NCBI GenBank assembly: GCA_918807975.1
Contig: OU964931.1
Coordinates: forward strand, 8,938,251 to 9,002,250
Source of the DNA: Aplidium turbinatum
Lineage: Eukaryota; Chordata; Ascidiacea; Aplousobranchia; Polyclinidae
DNA length: 64,000 nt
Direction of reading: 5' to 3'
A model generated the notes under the pieces. It was not told the DNA's origin, searched no databases, and saw nothing but the letters and a program-made list of their open reading frames with translations. This document shows positions 1 through 12,700 of the stretch, in pieces. Position numbers and translations under genes: made by a program. The first letter of the stretch is position 1. Each line of letters begins with the position of its first letter.

Positions 1-484
1 GTGTCTTTTTCCCTGTTATTGGAGCCTAATTTTCGCTGATACGTTTGCAGGTCACTATTGTTGCCTCTTGCCTGTATTGCGACGTGTCAAACATTTCCTT
101 GTTTACTGAAATTGTTAATTGCAAGATATCATTTGTGAAGCGAAGTGACAACACCACTCTTGCTTGGCGATGAATATTCTGATGAAACCACTCGCCTCGC
201 TATAAGTGCGCAAAACAAGTGGCCTTGTTTATTAGGCATTGTTAAAAAAATCAAAAGTGTTGTAAAAGGAGCTTGGCCTGGCAGTAGCGTTGTTCGATTA
301 ATTTTGTTGCTGCGGTTTCTAACATACATATAAACAACATGTAACGCTGGATACTGGGTACGAAATGCGTTCTTTTCTAGCATAAGAGTCAACCTACATA
401 AAATTTTATTAGTGCGGCCCGCCACAGCTCTCCTTAGTGCCAAAGTGGCCCGCGGCCGCATGCAAAAAAGGTTGGTGACCCCTG
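1..484. mobile_element. hAT-type non-autonomous element, right part (left end outside window)
   Basis: It ends GGTTGGTGACCCCTG, the reverse of the hAT-type terminus CAGGGGTCACCAA. Bases 1-484 match about 51,770-52,244 of the complete element at 51,049-52,244 with scattered differences, which identifies the family. Some reading frames stay open for about 100 codons, but no transposase motif is seen. Confidence 0.75.
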
Positions 485-569
485 GGCTACACTGTCGCAC
501 AAAAAACTCTCAGCTGTGCTAGAACGACAATAAATCATAATAATTTTTACTACTATGACAAATGTTCAG

Positions 570-703
570 AATTGATACCATGACAAGTTATCCTGTTGGA
601 AAGAAAAGCACAGTAGCCGCGCATGTTGCTTACACAATGCAGTCCGTTGTTGTGGATGACTTACCGATGGACGAAAGATTCCCAAAAGGAGTTGCAACAA
701 CTG
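570..703 (+). CDS. PDE10A: PDE10A-like exon: GAF-A, first visible exon
   Basis: The acceptor is AATGTTCAG and the donor follows ACTG|GTAAAT. The reading begins [20 protein letters not shown] and includes DERFPKG, which resembles the GAF-A strand-helix segment of PDE10A (AHVAxxxxxLLVEDxxxDERFP). It ends in phase 1, which fits the next exon exactly. Confidence 0.9.
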
Positions 704-3700
704 GTAAATTTATGAAAGTTTAACCTCAAAACACTAATGTTTTATTCTTAGCATGCGGTTTTCAACCATAGTTTTGATATTTCTTCGAAGGACTTTTTGT
801 CAAATGATGTCAATTTTTGTTTTCAAATTTTGCTTCCAAATCAGATTTGAATAAGTACTAAGCAGTGATGCAATATAGTCATTAGTCAAGTGTAACTGAA
901 ATTTGCTTCACGAAGAAGAAATATCTATGATACCTAATTCATTAGCCTATTGTCGTAAAGAAGTAACAAAAATGAGGAGCACCACGGCTTGGTTTGTTTT
1001 TGAAACTTGCGCCAGTAATAAATGAATCCTGACTAAACAGTGAACAAGACATTTAATTGCTAAAAAACTCCAATTTTGGTAAAAAGGTGATTTTTTGAAC
1101 CATAGACAAATAAAACGTAGCAACCACACGGCATTTAGGCCGAACATAATATTATTAGTGTTTCCGGGGTGTATGCTGAAAATAAATTAAAATTACAAAC
1201 GTTTTTGGCCGAAAAAGGGCTAACATGAGTATAGCCGAAAATGTTTGTAATTTTTAGTTTATTTTCATGTTGTTATGTTAAATGCCGTCTGGTTGTTAAG
1301 TTTTATTTTTCTATGGTTAAAAAAAAAACTTTGTCCAACGCGAGTCCAACATTTTACTGAAATCGACTAAAATGTAATTTTTTTGTTTTTGTAGGTGCAA
1401 TCAGCGTAATGTGCCTCCCATTAACGCTGCCGAATGGAGATCTGCTTGGTGTAATAGAACTGTACCGAAATTGGGACGGTGCAGCATACACCCCGGAAAC
1501 ACTAACAATCGCTCAGGCATGGATTTCTAAATAGTAGCATCTGGACTGGACACTCAGTGGGCAACATGAGGCCAAACAGTTGGTACAACAGTTGGCCAAC
1601 AGTGGGCCAACAGCCAAGTAACTAACCCTGTTGGCCCACTGTTGGCCAACTGTTCTACCAACTGTTTGGCCTCATGTTGACCACTGAGTGTCCAGTCCAG
1701 ATGCTACTATTTAGAAGTCCATGGCTCAGGTATCTATCACATCACAATTAAATTATTATTGTAAAAAAAACATGAAATTTGCCTTTCAACCATAGGCAAT
1801 AAATAAGACGATTTTGGTTGATATTGGTATTTTATTTTTAGTCAGTTAAGCTGGAGAAATAGTAGTGATTACATCTTGTAGGCAAAGTTACTCTGTAGTT
1901 ACCAGGGACGTGCAGTCAGGGGAGGCAGGTGAAGCAGTACCTCACCTGCCAACATCTGGCAAAGCAAAATTTATATCAAAGATATGGTTATCACAGAATA
2001 AATATTATTTGTTAAAAAGTAGAAAATATTGCACGTTTTTAGGTGCTTTTATTTGTGTGAATTGCTGTAGTCGTACCCCCTTTCCTCCAAATTTTGTGTT
2101 TCTACACCCAAACTGTGCTTTAATTTTTTCTGTGGCGATATTCATATTAAGCGTTCACGTGGTCAAAATCGTTGAAATACGCGAGGAGAGGCAACGCCAA
2201 GCTGTGCCTCTCACTTCTGATCAGAAAACTTCCATACACTGCATTATGGGTGCCTTTTTCTTTCGCAAAGTCGCCCAGAAATCATCATGAACGATTTAGC
2301 TACGATTTGAAGCTTGCCTCAAATGTGACGTCACAGCTATGAAACCTTTTTCGTCCAGCTGGAATGCCCGCATAGTAGCCTACGTGGTATGTGACTTCTC
2401 GCAGTGTAAAGGATTGTTTCTTATAAAACTTAACTAAAAAATGGAGGAAGATTTAGTATTAAATCTGAGAGATTTTTAAAAAATAAACTTTCAATCCAAA
2501 GTTGAAGTCATAAATAAAGGAAGACCGGTTCTAAATTTATAAGGTTTGCATCAAACGACTGAACAAAAAAAATAATTTGCAACTTTCAAATTGATTGGTA
2601 CACAAAAAAGAAGTAGCTGTGTGGCTATGCTTTAAAAATTGCCTTTTCTGCTTTCCCTGTCTCTTGTTTTCAATATCTAGTGATAATGTTAGGACTAAAG
2701 AAGGGTCTTCTCTATGCAACAAAGTCACAAATGTTTTAGTCCAAAAGGATGGGAGCATGGATTTTATTTTTAATAAATGTGAAAGCATGCTGCTAATTTT
2801 TTTGATTAGTATGATACCATTTTTGTTGTTAAAAAATTTTATTGTAAAAGTGACTTGAAAAAATTAGTGCCTCACCATCTAGGAACCTCACGCACGTCAC
2901 TGGTAGTTACGCAAGTTGCGTGCAAGTCTGGCAGTTTAAGACAAAAAGCTCTGTGTTATTAGATGAAAACGGATTATAACGTTGCTGCCGGTATGTTTCA
3001 GAATTTAAGTTGTGTTGATTTAGAGCTGCAAGGCGTCCTCTTTTAGAAGGATTTGTCCTCTTTTCTCAAAAAAAAATAATTATCCAGGAAGATGGAAAGA
3101 ATTATTCAAACGTAAAAATTCATTTGCATTTTCCTTGCTTACGAAACATGTCCTCTCTTTGGGTGATATGGTAGGCCTAGTTGATTGAGTCTCAGTCATT
3201 ATTCTTGCAGAATTTTCTCGATTGGGTTATGTTGGCTGTTCATAAAACTGAAGTGAGTAATGGACTTAAACAGCAGAGTGAGATGAGCGAATTCCTCTTG
3301 AAAGTATCTCGAACATATTTAGATGATATCACCGACATCGACAGCATCGTACGGCATATAATGAGGTTTTTTATTCAATCTAACTGTGCTTGTCCAAGAT
3401 AGCCTATAGACTAGTTTATTATAAGCCAAGCTCTTAATCTGCAATAGTAACCTATGCGTTAACTGTGCGTTTTGTCATGCAGCATTGCAGCTAATACCTT
3501 TTGTTTAAAGGTTAAGTGGGAGGAAAGGTAATAACGTGTATTTCTGTGTATAGCCTACACCATAGCATCTTTTCACATATAAGCTAGGTGGGCAATTGCC
3601 CACCTAGTCCCTTCGCTTACCTCCCTAGCCCTTTCTTTGCCCCCCTAGTTTGAAACTAGGTGGGCAATTTTTAAGACGTAATTTTTGTTTAAGTTTGATC

Positions 3701-6700
3701 CTAGTTTTATCTTAAAACAGCAAATCTGTACTTTTTGTACATTCTTATGGAACACTTTACTTTTGCGATCTATCAGCGCTACCGAATGTGGGAATTCGTT
3801 GTAAGTTATTTCATTGCAGTTATTTTTGTATATTTATGCTATAGCAACATAGGGTGGCATCACTAGATGCCTGCATCATTTTTTAGGAACGAAACCTGCC
3901 TGCCAACGCAACTACTTCTCGATTCTCACAGCTTTTACCATTAATGACTCATAGACCCAAGAAGCTGACTTGAGAGTGTAACCCTTAGTAAAAATAGTGC
4001 TTTCCAATTTTGATAAAAGTGATTCGGCAATTGCTCAACGAAAAATGATAGGGAATATGTTTTGGTACGATGGGAATCGTCGTATTTTTATATTTTTAAC
4101 TCATCATCATCATCGGCCATGCATGAATAAGGCGTCGGCTACCGTGAGTCTCCACAACGATCGATTGTCCATAGTTCTAATTAGGTTCGAAAATTTTGGT
4201 TTGTCCATGTTGTAAGATTTTTTAAGATTTCCAAACGTGGACGCCCTCGGTGCCTCTGACCAGGAAGTCGCCCCATCATTGCCGAGTGTTCAATTCCGCG
4301 TTTGCGGTAGACATGCCCGATGAATGCCTGATAAGATTTTAACTGGCTAGGGCTAAAATTGAGTACAGTTTCCCTTGAAGTAGATTTTGTTTTGTAACTC
4401 TGTTCATTTACTTCTTTCTGGCCTAAAGCAACTGAATTTTCTTGTTCTTTCTAAGTATGTGTCATGATGCATTAGTAATGATGTAATGTAATGATGCAGC
4501 AGTTAGCGCGTTGGGCTCGCAGTCGAGAGCCTGCATGTTCGACTCCAGCCACCCGCACCTGCTGTTGTTTTTCTGGGCAAGAAACTTACGATAATTGCCT
4601 CTACCCAGTGATCGATTTCGAGTAATGGGTACGGTAGTACCAAATTTAAGTCATAAGTAGAGTAGACAACCGGAAACAGACATTGCCGTCGGCTGCAGCG
4701 TGGGTCAGGTGTATGTCGGAAGGCGTACACCGATGCATAGCGCTCAAGTCCGCTTTCCCGCAATGCAGGATAAAGATAAACAAAAAAACAATTAGCAGGT
4801 TATGCCGGACTGAGCAAAAATGTTTTATCAGCTTGTTGATGTCTCGCTGCTAGTTATTCATTATTGTTATTGTATAATAATGTGCGGACTGCTCTGAAGT
4901 TTGACAAAACTGCACCATGATCTTCTAAATTTCCAAAAGACATGGAAAATGATTTGCAAGACTAAACAACAGCCAGACCCAAACCTTAGTCATCAATGAC
5001 AAAAGAACAAGAAAAGTGATAGGACAAGCGGCATAACAGGTTCTGCACTATTTTTCTTTTCAAAAATAATTTTTATTAGGCATAACTGTTGGGAGAAAAC
5101 TTTGCAGTTTTTTCCGATAGAACTTTTTAGATTATAAAAGTGATCAAGTAACGTTTTTAATACTCTTCACATTTTGAACTATTTTATTTCTTTGGCAGTT
5201 AAAAAATGAACAGCTCAGGGAACAGCTAAATGGAAAGCTTCAGCAATCAGCATACATCTAGAACTTATGAGCCTACCTTTGACCTTACTTATAATATCGT
5301 GAATGTTCCATTCAAGCAGATTATTAATGTGTGCGGTGAGTAGGCTACCACAAATTTTGTGTGAGATTTTAAAAGTCTGAATTTCCGAAGTTTGTTGCCT
5401 GATTTTCATCAAAATGAAATACTAGCTTTGTAGAATCATTTAATCTGCAAAGATTCAACTCCTTATAATATCTTAGCAGTTGTGTTTCATAGATTATCAT
5501 AGTTGTTTCTTTTTACTTTATCAGTAGGCTACAAGAGAACTCTGCAACTAAATGCTGGTAGATTAAATTTTATTACATTATTATTTATAAAATATTGTGG
5601 GCGGAGATGAATATAGGAATCAATTATAGGTCTCAAAAGTTTAGCCTCAGTATAATATGTCTTTTTACCCACAACTTTCCTGTGAAAACTACTTGTTTTA
5701 CGCTCGAAAAAAATGCCTTTTTTTTCATTATTTACGCGCGAAAAGTGCCCTTTTTAACAGAATTCGCGCGTTAAAAATGACTTTTTTTGAAAATTTGCCC
5801 ACCTAGTCCCAATTTGTGAAAAGATGCTATGGCCTACACTCAGACATGAATTGGGTGTTTTCAGTGGCGGCTGGTGGCCTCCTGAATTGGGGGGGCTGCA
5901 AGGCAGCATATCCAAGAATTGTTGGAGGGCGATATCAGGCGAACCTTGCGGGCGTGTCGCCGAAGGCGACACCCACGGCGGGGGGTCTGGGGGGCCCCCC
6001 CCAGAAAATTTTTTACAATTACATTTAATTTGGTGCATTTTGAGAGCATTTTCAAAAGAAATTTGGGAGTGGAATAACAGTCAAAAATGCTGCTGTAGAG
6101 CTTGAAAAATACTAATATTTCAAATTTTTATATTCAAAATCAGTGCTAAATACAAATCAACAGAGGTGGGCAAAGTTACTTTCAAAAGTAACTGAGTTAC
6201 AGTTACTTGGCCAAAATAGTAACTGAGTTACCGTTACCGATTTCAAAAATGTAACTAGTTACAGTTACTAGTTACTTTCAGTTACTCATAAATCTCAACA
6301 TAAACGCTGTAATCCAAATTTAAACAAACAATTATTTGCGGGAGGCGCATCCATTCTCCTCAACATTTATTAGATGTATCACGCACCCTGTGGTGCAAAT
6401 TCTTTTCTAGTTACGCAGTTGCCTTTTCCTAATGTAGTTTGTTTTCCGTCTGTCTGTTTTCCACACTATTGCTTATAATCGTTGCGTGTTTCTTGATGCT
6501 TATAGTCAGTTAGTTATAGTTGCTTTCAAAAAGTTTAAATATATTGGTACAAAAAAGAAAACTCTCTCCCGAAACTATATTCTCTTTAAATGCTCGAAAC
6601 AAAGGAAATAATTTGTTTTCTCTGCTATGACTCGAAGTTATTTAGACATCGACTTCCAATTTTGAATCGAGAAAACAATGATGTAATAAGGTTGCGAACA

Positions 6701-9700
6701 GTGAACGTAACACCGAGACTCCGGGTCCTAAATACTCCAAAGATACGACTCCTGTACACCTCTGGCAGCTATACGACAAGCATGAACTGAGCTATCAAGT
6801 GTCGCCAAACACTTTTGCTAAACATTGCATAGAAAGTCACATACTGATCAATCACCAAAAGCAATTAATTTAACCAAATCAGTTCTCAAAAAGCGCTAAA
6901 AAAAAGCCAAATCGCCAAACCATAAATATGAAGCCAAACGTCTTAAAAAATCGCCAGATTTCTGGATTTTGGCGATGAATTTGCCAATATGGCAATTCTG
7001 CTCCATAAGATCACAAAACAAGAGCGCCGCGCATGAACAGTGCTGCTCCGATACAGCTGCGAGAAGAATGCATTATTGAGCAACGCGCAGCAAACACGCA
7101 TAAAGCATGACACAAACATGTGCAGAGTAATGGACGGCAATTAGAAACATAAATTTCAATACAAAAGTAACTTGTAACTGTAACTGTTGAAAAAGTGCTA
7201 AAATAGGAACTAGTTACCGCGTTTCGTTACTTTTGGAAAATAGTAACGAAGTTACCGTTACAGTTACTCAAAAAGTAACTAGTTACAGTAACTAGTTACT
7301 TTTGTAACTAGTTACTGCCCACCTCTGCAAATCAAACTATGTTCTATGCACTTCGTCGTTTTCTCAATAGTTCGCTCAGTTTGTTGTCTGCAAATATTTA
7401 TTGTCGATCGCCGGCATCGGACACGATTGTCCACATACGATCCACACAAAAAAATACACAGAAACAAAAGACAAACAGAAGTACATTCACAGGAATGACG
7501 CTGAAGTAAGCAATAAATTTATTAATCAATCGTCCATTTCAGATCATGCGATCCATATCACACAAATTAAACATGCGAAACAAAAATCAATATTCAAAAT
7601 GAAATATCATACTTAATCTGTTCAAACACCCAACTATAAAAAGAAATTTAAACTTTATCAATCGATGAATGTTGATATCACTGCTGTGCCATAGCAGCCA
7701 TCAAGGCTAGGTAACGGCATAGCCTACATAGTGGTATTATAATGAAGGAGGTAGTTTGAGTTACGATAGCAGTCATACCTTATCAGGGAATCAACAATAG
7801 AGTTTGACGATGATTCACATTACCCAACAAAACAAAGGCCCTTTTCCGTTGTAATGCATCAAATGTTATATGACATACAATGTTACACAAGACTTGATGT
7901 TCACGTAGCCTACGCTATAATGTTTGGGCAAATGGTGAATAATTCTAAATGCATTATTGAATGCAACACGCAAGCGATTAATTCACGTTGGTGATAATTT
8001 TCCCATGGTGACATGCATACATTGGGGTACAATATGAACGGAAGAGAACATTTTTAACTTCACTGGAGCTCTTGTAAAATTTTAATTTATTGGTAAAACA
8101 GTATAATGATCGTACTTGTCGGTTTATATCCTTGTCATCACACATTGCCGTGTCAAGAAATACACCCAAGTATCTGACGCTATCTACAGATTTGATTTGA
8201 CTTCCGTTGAGCCGTGAAATTGGATTTAAATTTAACTTTAAGTGATTAGTTAGAAAATACATAGCAAACGACTTTTTGCAGTTAAAAACGATCTCATTAC
8301 AAAGTACATAATCTTCGCACACACACAGTATATTGCAGTATACATGTAGTATAACCGTAGCTACATCTTTTTTGGAGCACCCTGCATGTATGCACCCACT
8401 GCTCCAGAACTAAAAATGCTTGGAAGTTAACATTTTTTATTCTTTCCTACAAAAATTATCTTTTGCCAGCTGAAGCCAGCTAGCAACCCTGCATGTATCA
8501 CAATACAGAAGGACAAAGACAAAATCTCAATTCTATCACAAGTGTAAATGCCCACTGGATGGCAAGTATAATTCAGTTCAATTCAAATTATTTTTCTTTG
8601 ACAGAATGCAAAAGAAATGATATTGTAAAAAAGAAATACAGTAACAAAACCAACAAAAGGAAAAGGTGGCAAAACCTTAATGGTTTAAGACGTGCATGAA
8701 AGGATCTAATATTGCGGTATATGCATCGATAAATATAGTTAAGCACGGCCACCAAACCTGACACTTTAAAACAAGTAGATGAATTAGTTAAGAATCAGTC
8801 GCCTCCTCATTCCAGAAACAATTGGAGCGCCAATTCTTAAAGCAATGAGAACACGACTGAACCTAACATTACAAAAACAAACAAATACACACACACATAT
8901 TGTAATTATAACCATTGATCTCGCTCAAGCCATAGGTGCCACATTTACTCTTTGCTACACATTACTGAGCATCACATATAAAGGACAGCGGACCTTTATT
9001 TATAGATGAATTCCATTCGGCGACTTTTTGCCATGGCAAAATGGTCAATTACCCTCTCGTTGAAATCTTTGGTTTCAGTTATTAAGCGATTTTCTATTGA
9101 CACCATGGCTAATGCAGAAAGTCTTTCAGTACACATGGTGCTGCGGGAAAAGGTTTTAATCCTTTTCAGTGATGAAAAGCAACGTTCTGGTTCTGCTGTT
9201 GACATTGGAGTGGTAAGTAGAATTTTAGCTAGCTTTATTACTTCAGAAAAAGTTGATTGCATTCCTTCCAGGTTTAGCAACGAAAGCAGCTGCACAAGTC
9301 CACTCACTGAATGCATGTCATTTCTAGAATAGAGAACAGACAGCTCCGGTTTGAGCTTGTCTTTGATTAACATAGGGTATGCTTCACAACACTTTTCTAA
9401 AGCTTTTTCTGGAAACTGTCTTGCATATTGTGAAGCATTTTTCAAATTAAATAAAGTGCTTGCTTCAAGATGATTGGTGAACTTGAACCTTTCTTGACAC
9501 TGCATTAAGACAACATCACATACTTCTTTAGCATCAATGATTTGGGATTCAGGCATTCTCCGTGTGGGTGAAGGTGACTCATTGTCTGCAGCAATGCCTT
9601 CCCTTATTCTTTGTATTGCTGACAGAAAATTATCCAGAGAGCACTGCACTTTGAATGACTCAAGCTCCACAGACTGCAGCTGAGCAAACAGTATGTCAAC

Positions 9701-12700
9701 ATGAGGCATGATTTTCGAAAAGAAATCTAACCAAAACACAAATTTTGGATCTATGAGCATTCGTTTTATACCAGCAGCAGCAAAGCCAGTCACCGAAGAG
9801 TTGCTTTGTTCCAAAGTTGAGCAGCATTCTATAAGTGCGTCTTTTACCTCCGATACAGCATTCACCGTCCTGCTTTTAAAATTCCATCGTGTTGCTGATG
9901 GGCGAGGAATACGCCTTTGAGCAACTTGGTCCAAAGCAGCCATTCTTTGAGGAGATTTGGAGAAAAAACTTGGGATTCCCGAAAGACTGTTAAAAAAGAC
10001 TCTGACACTGGTATTCTGCGAAGTGGCTTTTTGTATAACCAAGTTTAGCTGGTGTGCATAACAATGGACAAAGTGTGCATTGCTATATACTTGCTTGATT
10101 CTTGATTGCACACCATTTCTTGCACCACTCATAGCAGCAGCACCATCATAAGTTTGTGCTACAAGTTTGGATGTATTGCTCCCAAGCAAAACTTTAAGTT
10201 CCTGAAATAGGATTAAAGACAGAGCTTCTGCTGTCTGGTTAGCAGGATTAAAAAAAAAACAAAATCTTTCAACAGGCTTCCCATGACTTTCATACCGTAG
10301 TACAATCACCATCTGTGTCTTCTCTGAGATGTCAGTAGTTTCATCACACATGATTGCTACAAATTCAGACTGTGATATTTCTTCTTTAATTTTGCTTTTG
10401 CAAAGCTCAAGAATCGTTTCCAAAAGCTCATTTTGAATAGTTTTGGATGTACCTTTGAATACCTTTGCAGAATTAAAATGATTTTGGAAGCGTGAGTCAA
10501 GATTGGAAGCAAAATCAATTAACCCCATGAACACACCAGGATTTTTTGAGCCTTGACTTTCATCATGTCCCCTTAATGGCAATTCAAATCTGCCACAAAA
10601 TTTTATACAATCTATAATCTTTGACAATACTGTTCTGTTCTTCGTTACTTCTTCATTATGTTTAGTAATGGAGAGTTGATATCCAGAATCTATAAGTGTA
10701 GCAATATTAACTCTGCCAAGCACTGAAAGACTCAAAGTATTGTTCATGTGGAAAGTTGATCTACTATGCTTCTCTGTCTTTCTACTGAGATGTTTCAGGT
10801 CTTTCACACCTACTTTGGTCCAGGAATGTTCTTGATCTCCACCAAACAGTAAACAGGGAAAGCAAAAGAAAGCATTTTCACTGTTGCAGCCACACAGCCA
10901 GTCATGATCATCATACACATTTCTGTTAAACTTCCTTGCGTAAGGGTTACCTCTACTGGTGGATGATTGGGAAATGTCAAGGTTTGGAGTGGGTCTTCCT
11001 TGTGCTTTGATGCTAAGTTTTTCTTGCAGAGACAACTGGGAAAACCTAATTTTTTTCAATGACATTACAGAATTATCCATTGTATATAAATTGCAAAATG
11101 TTCCAATTAAAGTGTAAATTATTATAGCATAAACCTGTTAAGACAAATGAAATCATTGTCAATTTTTTTAAATGAAGGTAGATTCAGAGTCAAAATAAGA
11201 GTATCCATATATATATGATATTTTTTTTTTATTTATTTGCATCAGACTCAAGATGAAAGTAGAAACAAAGCAGATACTCAACTCCGAAGAGCTGAGTCGT
11301 AATGTACCAAATACAAAGATTGAGTGTAACAGTCTGTTCGCATTAGTTCATATATCCATTGGTTGGAAGACAAGTTACAGCGGGTTACAAACTGATATAA
11401 TTTTTTACAAATGAAAGCTTGAAAAATGGTGATATTGTTATCAACGAATGCAGAGGTGATGCTGCATCGTCTCTGCAGATTAAACAACATTCTGTAACAA
11501 TTATTGTATCCAACACGTAAGCGATTACTACTGGATAGAAGATAGTTACACCATAGTTGACAGGCATATAAAGGCATACAATAGGAACGAAACAACACAT
11601 TTTTAACAGCAATCAAACGTTTGGAAAACCTTGCTTTTAACATGTTTTCAGAACAATACAATGACCGTAATTGTCGTTTCATGTCTTTATCATCAGGTAG
11701 AAGCGTTAATTATTACTCCAATATATTTCAAGGGTCTCAAAGCAGATACGATTTTTATTTAAATACCGTATTATATATGATCGGATTATAGCCAAATTTC
11801 AACATCTAGGCTTTATATAAAACACCAACAGTTTTGTTGCAATTAAATATAATGTCATGAGAAACTACATACATTTGACAAACATTGATGAGTTTCTGGA
11901 GTCCCTTGACACTTGATGCAAAACAACACAAGCCTTCAGCATACATTAAATGATTGAAGACAGGAGTTGCCAATGCAGCAGCCAACAGAAAGACCGTTTA
12001 ATTCAGAAGATAAATCATTCATGTAGATGCACTTCTGCAGCATACCGGTACTAGACCTAGAGGGCAGACACTAGTGAAGCACCTAACTTAACTATCTATC
12101 ACTCCTGACGGATCACTGAGTGGAAACAATTATCGTTCCTTGCCCTAGAAAATACTATACCAACCCTCAGCAGCATGGAGTCACATGCAAAGATCAAAAC
12201 TGGGCAAAGATCAAAACCCTAACCTTATTCCTAACTCTAACCCTTACCTTAATTAACCCTACCTAACTTTAATCCTAACTCTGGCAACACCTGATTGTAA
12301 CTATGGCAACAAGTGTGTAAAAATAGCCACTTTGTAATAACAATAATAGGATGGATAAAGAAAACCGGACATAAAAGAAACCCATCCTCAGGCAAAAGCA
12401 GGTTTCGATGTGGCCCAGGAGAGCAGGTGTTGAGCTCTTTTTATGGTCAGACTGCACATCACAGTCACACAGTAGCCTAAGACGATTGAGGTTCGAGATC
12501 CAGTGTAAGTTATTGTTTCTTGTCCTAGCACTATTGTTTCTTGTCCTAGCACTGTTGTTTTCTTGCCCTAGTACCGGTACATCCTATAACCTGTTGAATA
12601 CCCTAATCCTACAGCTATCACATTTACAGTCATGTCTCATCGCTACTCTGCGAAACAAAACTTAACTTTAAAAAGTCTGTAGAATTATTCGGTTAGGGGG

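Noticed and set aside
129-500. 123-codon minus ORF at the window start
   Set aside because: It lies inside a hAT-type non-autonomous element, runs across the element's end, and shows no transposase motif.
4494-4560. Possible tRNA gene
   Set aside because: A and B box sequences are present, but the stems do not pair and an unrelated body with an A-rich tail follows, so it is a SINE. The same holds at 15,360 and 15,815.
5754-6105. Several overlapping ORFs on both strands near the hAT left end
   Set aside because: They arise from the G-rich, stop-poor terminal region of the element and change frame across its border.
9006-9920. Plus-strand ORFs opposite the hAT transposase
   Set aside because: Antisense shadows of a well-supported protein on the other strand.
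12220-12290. Telomere-like CTAACCCT repeats
   Set aside because: Only short, irregular CTAACC-like units inside a transposon; not a telomeric array.
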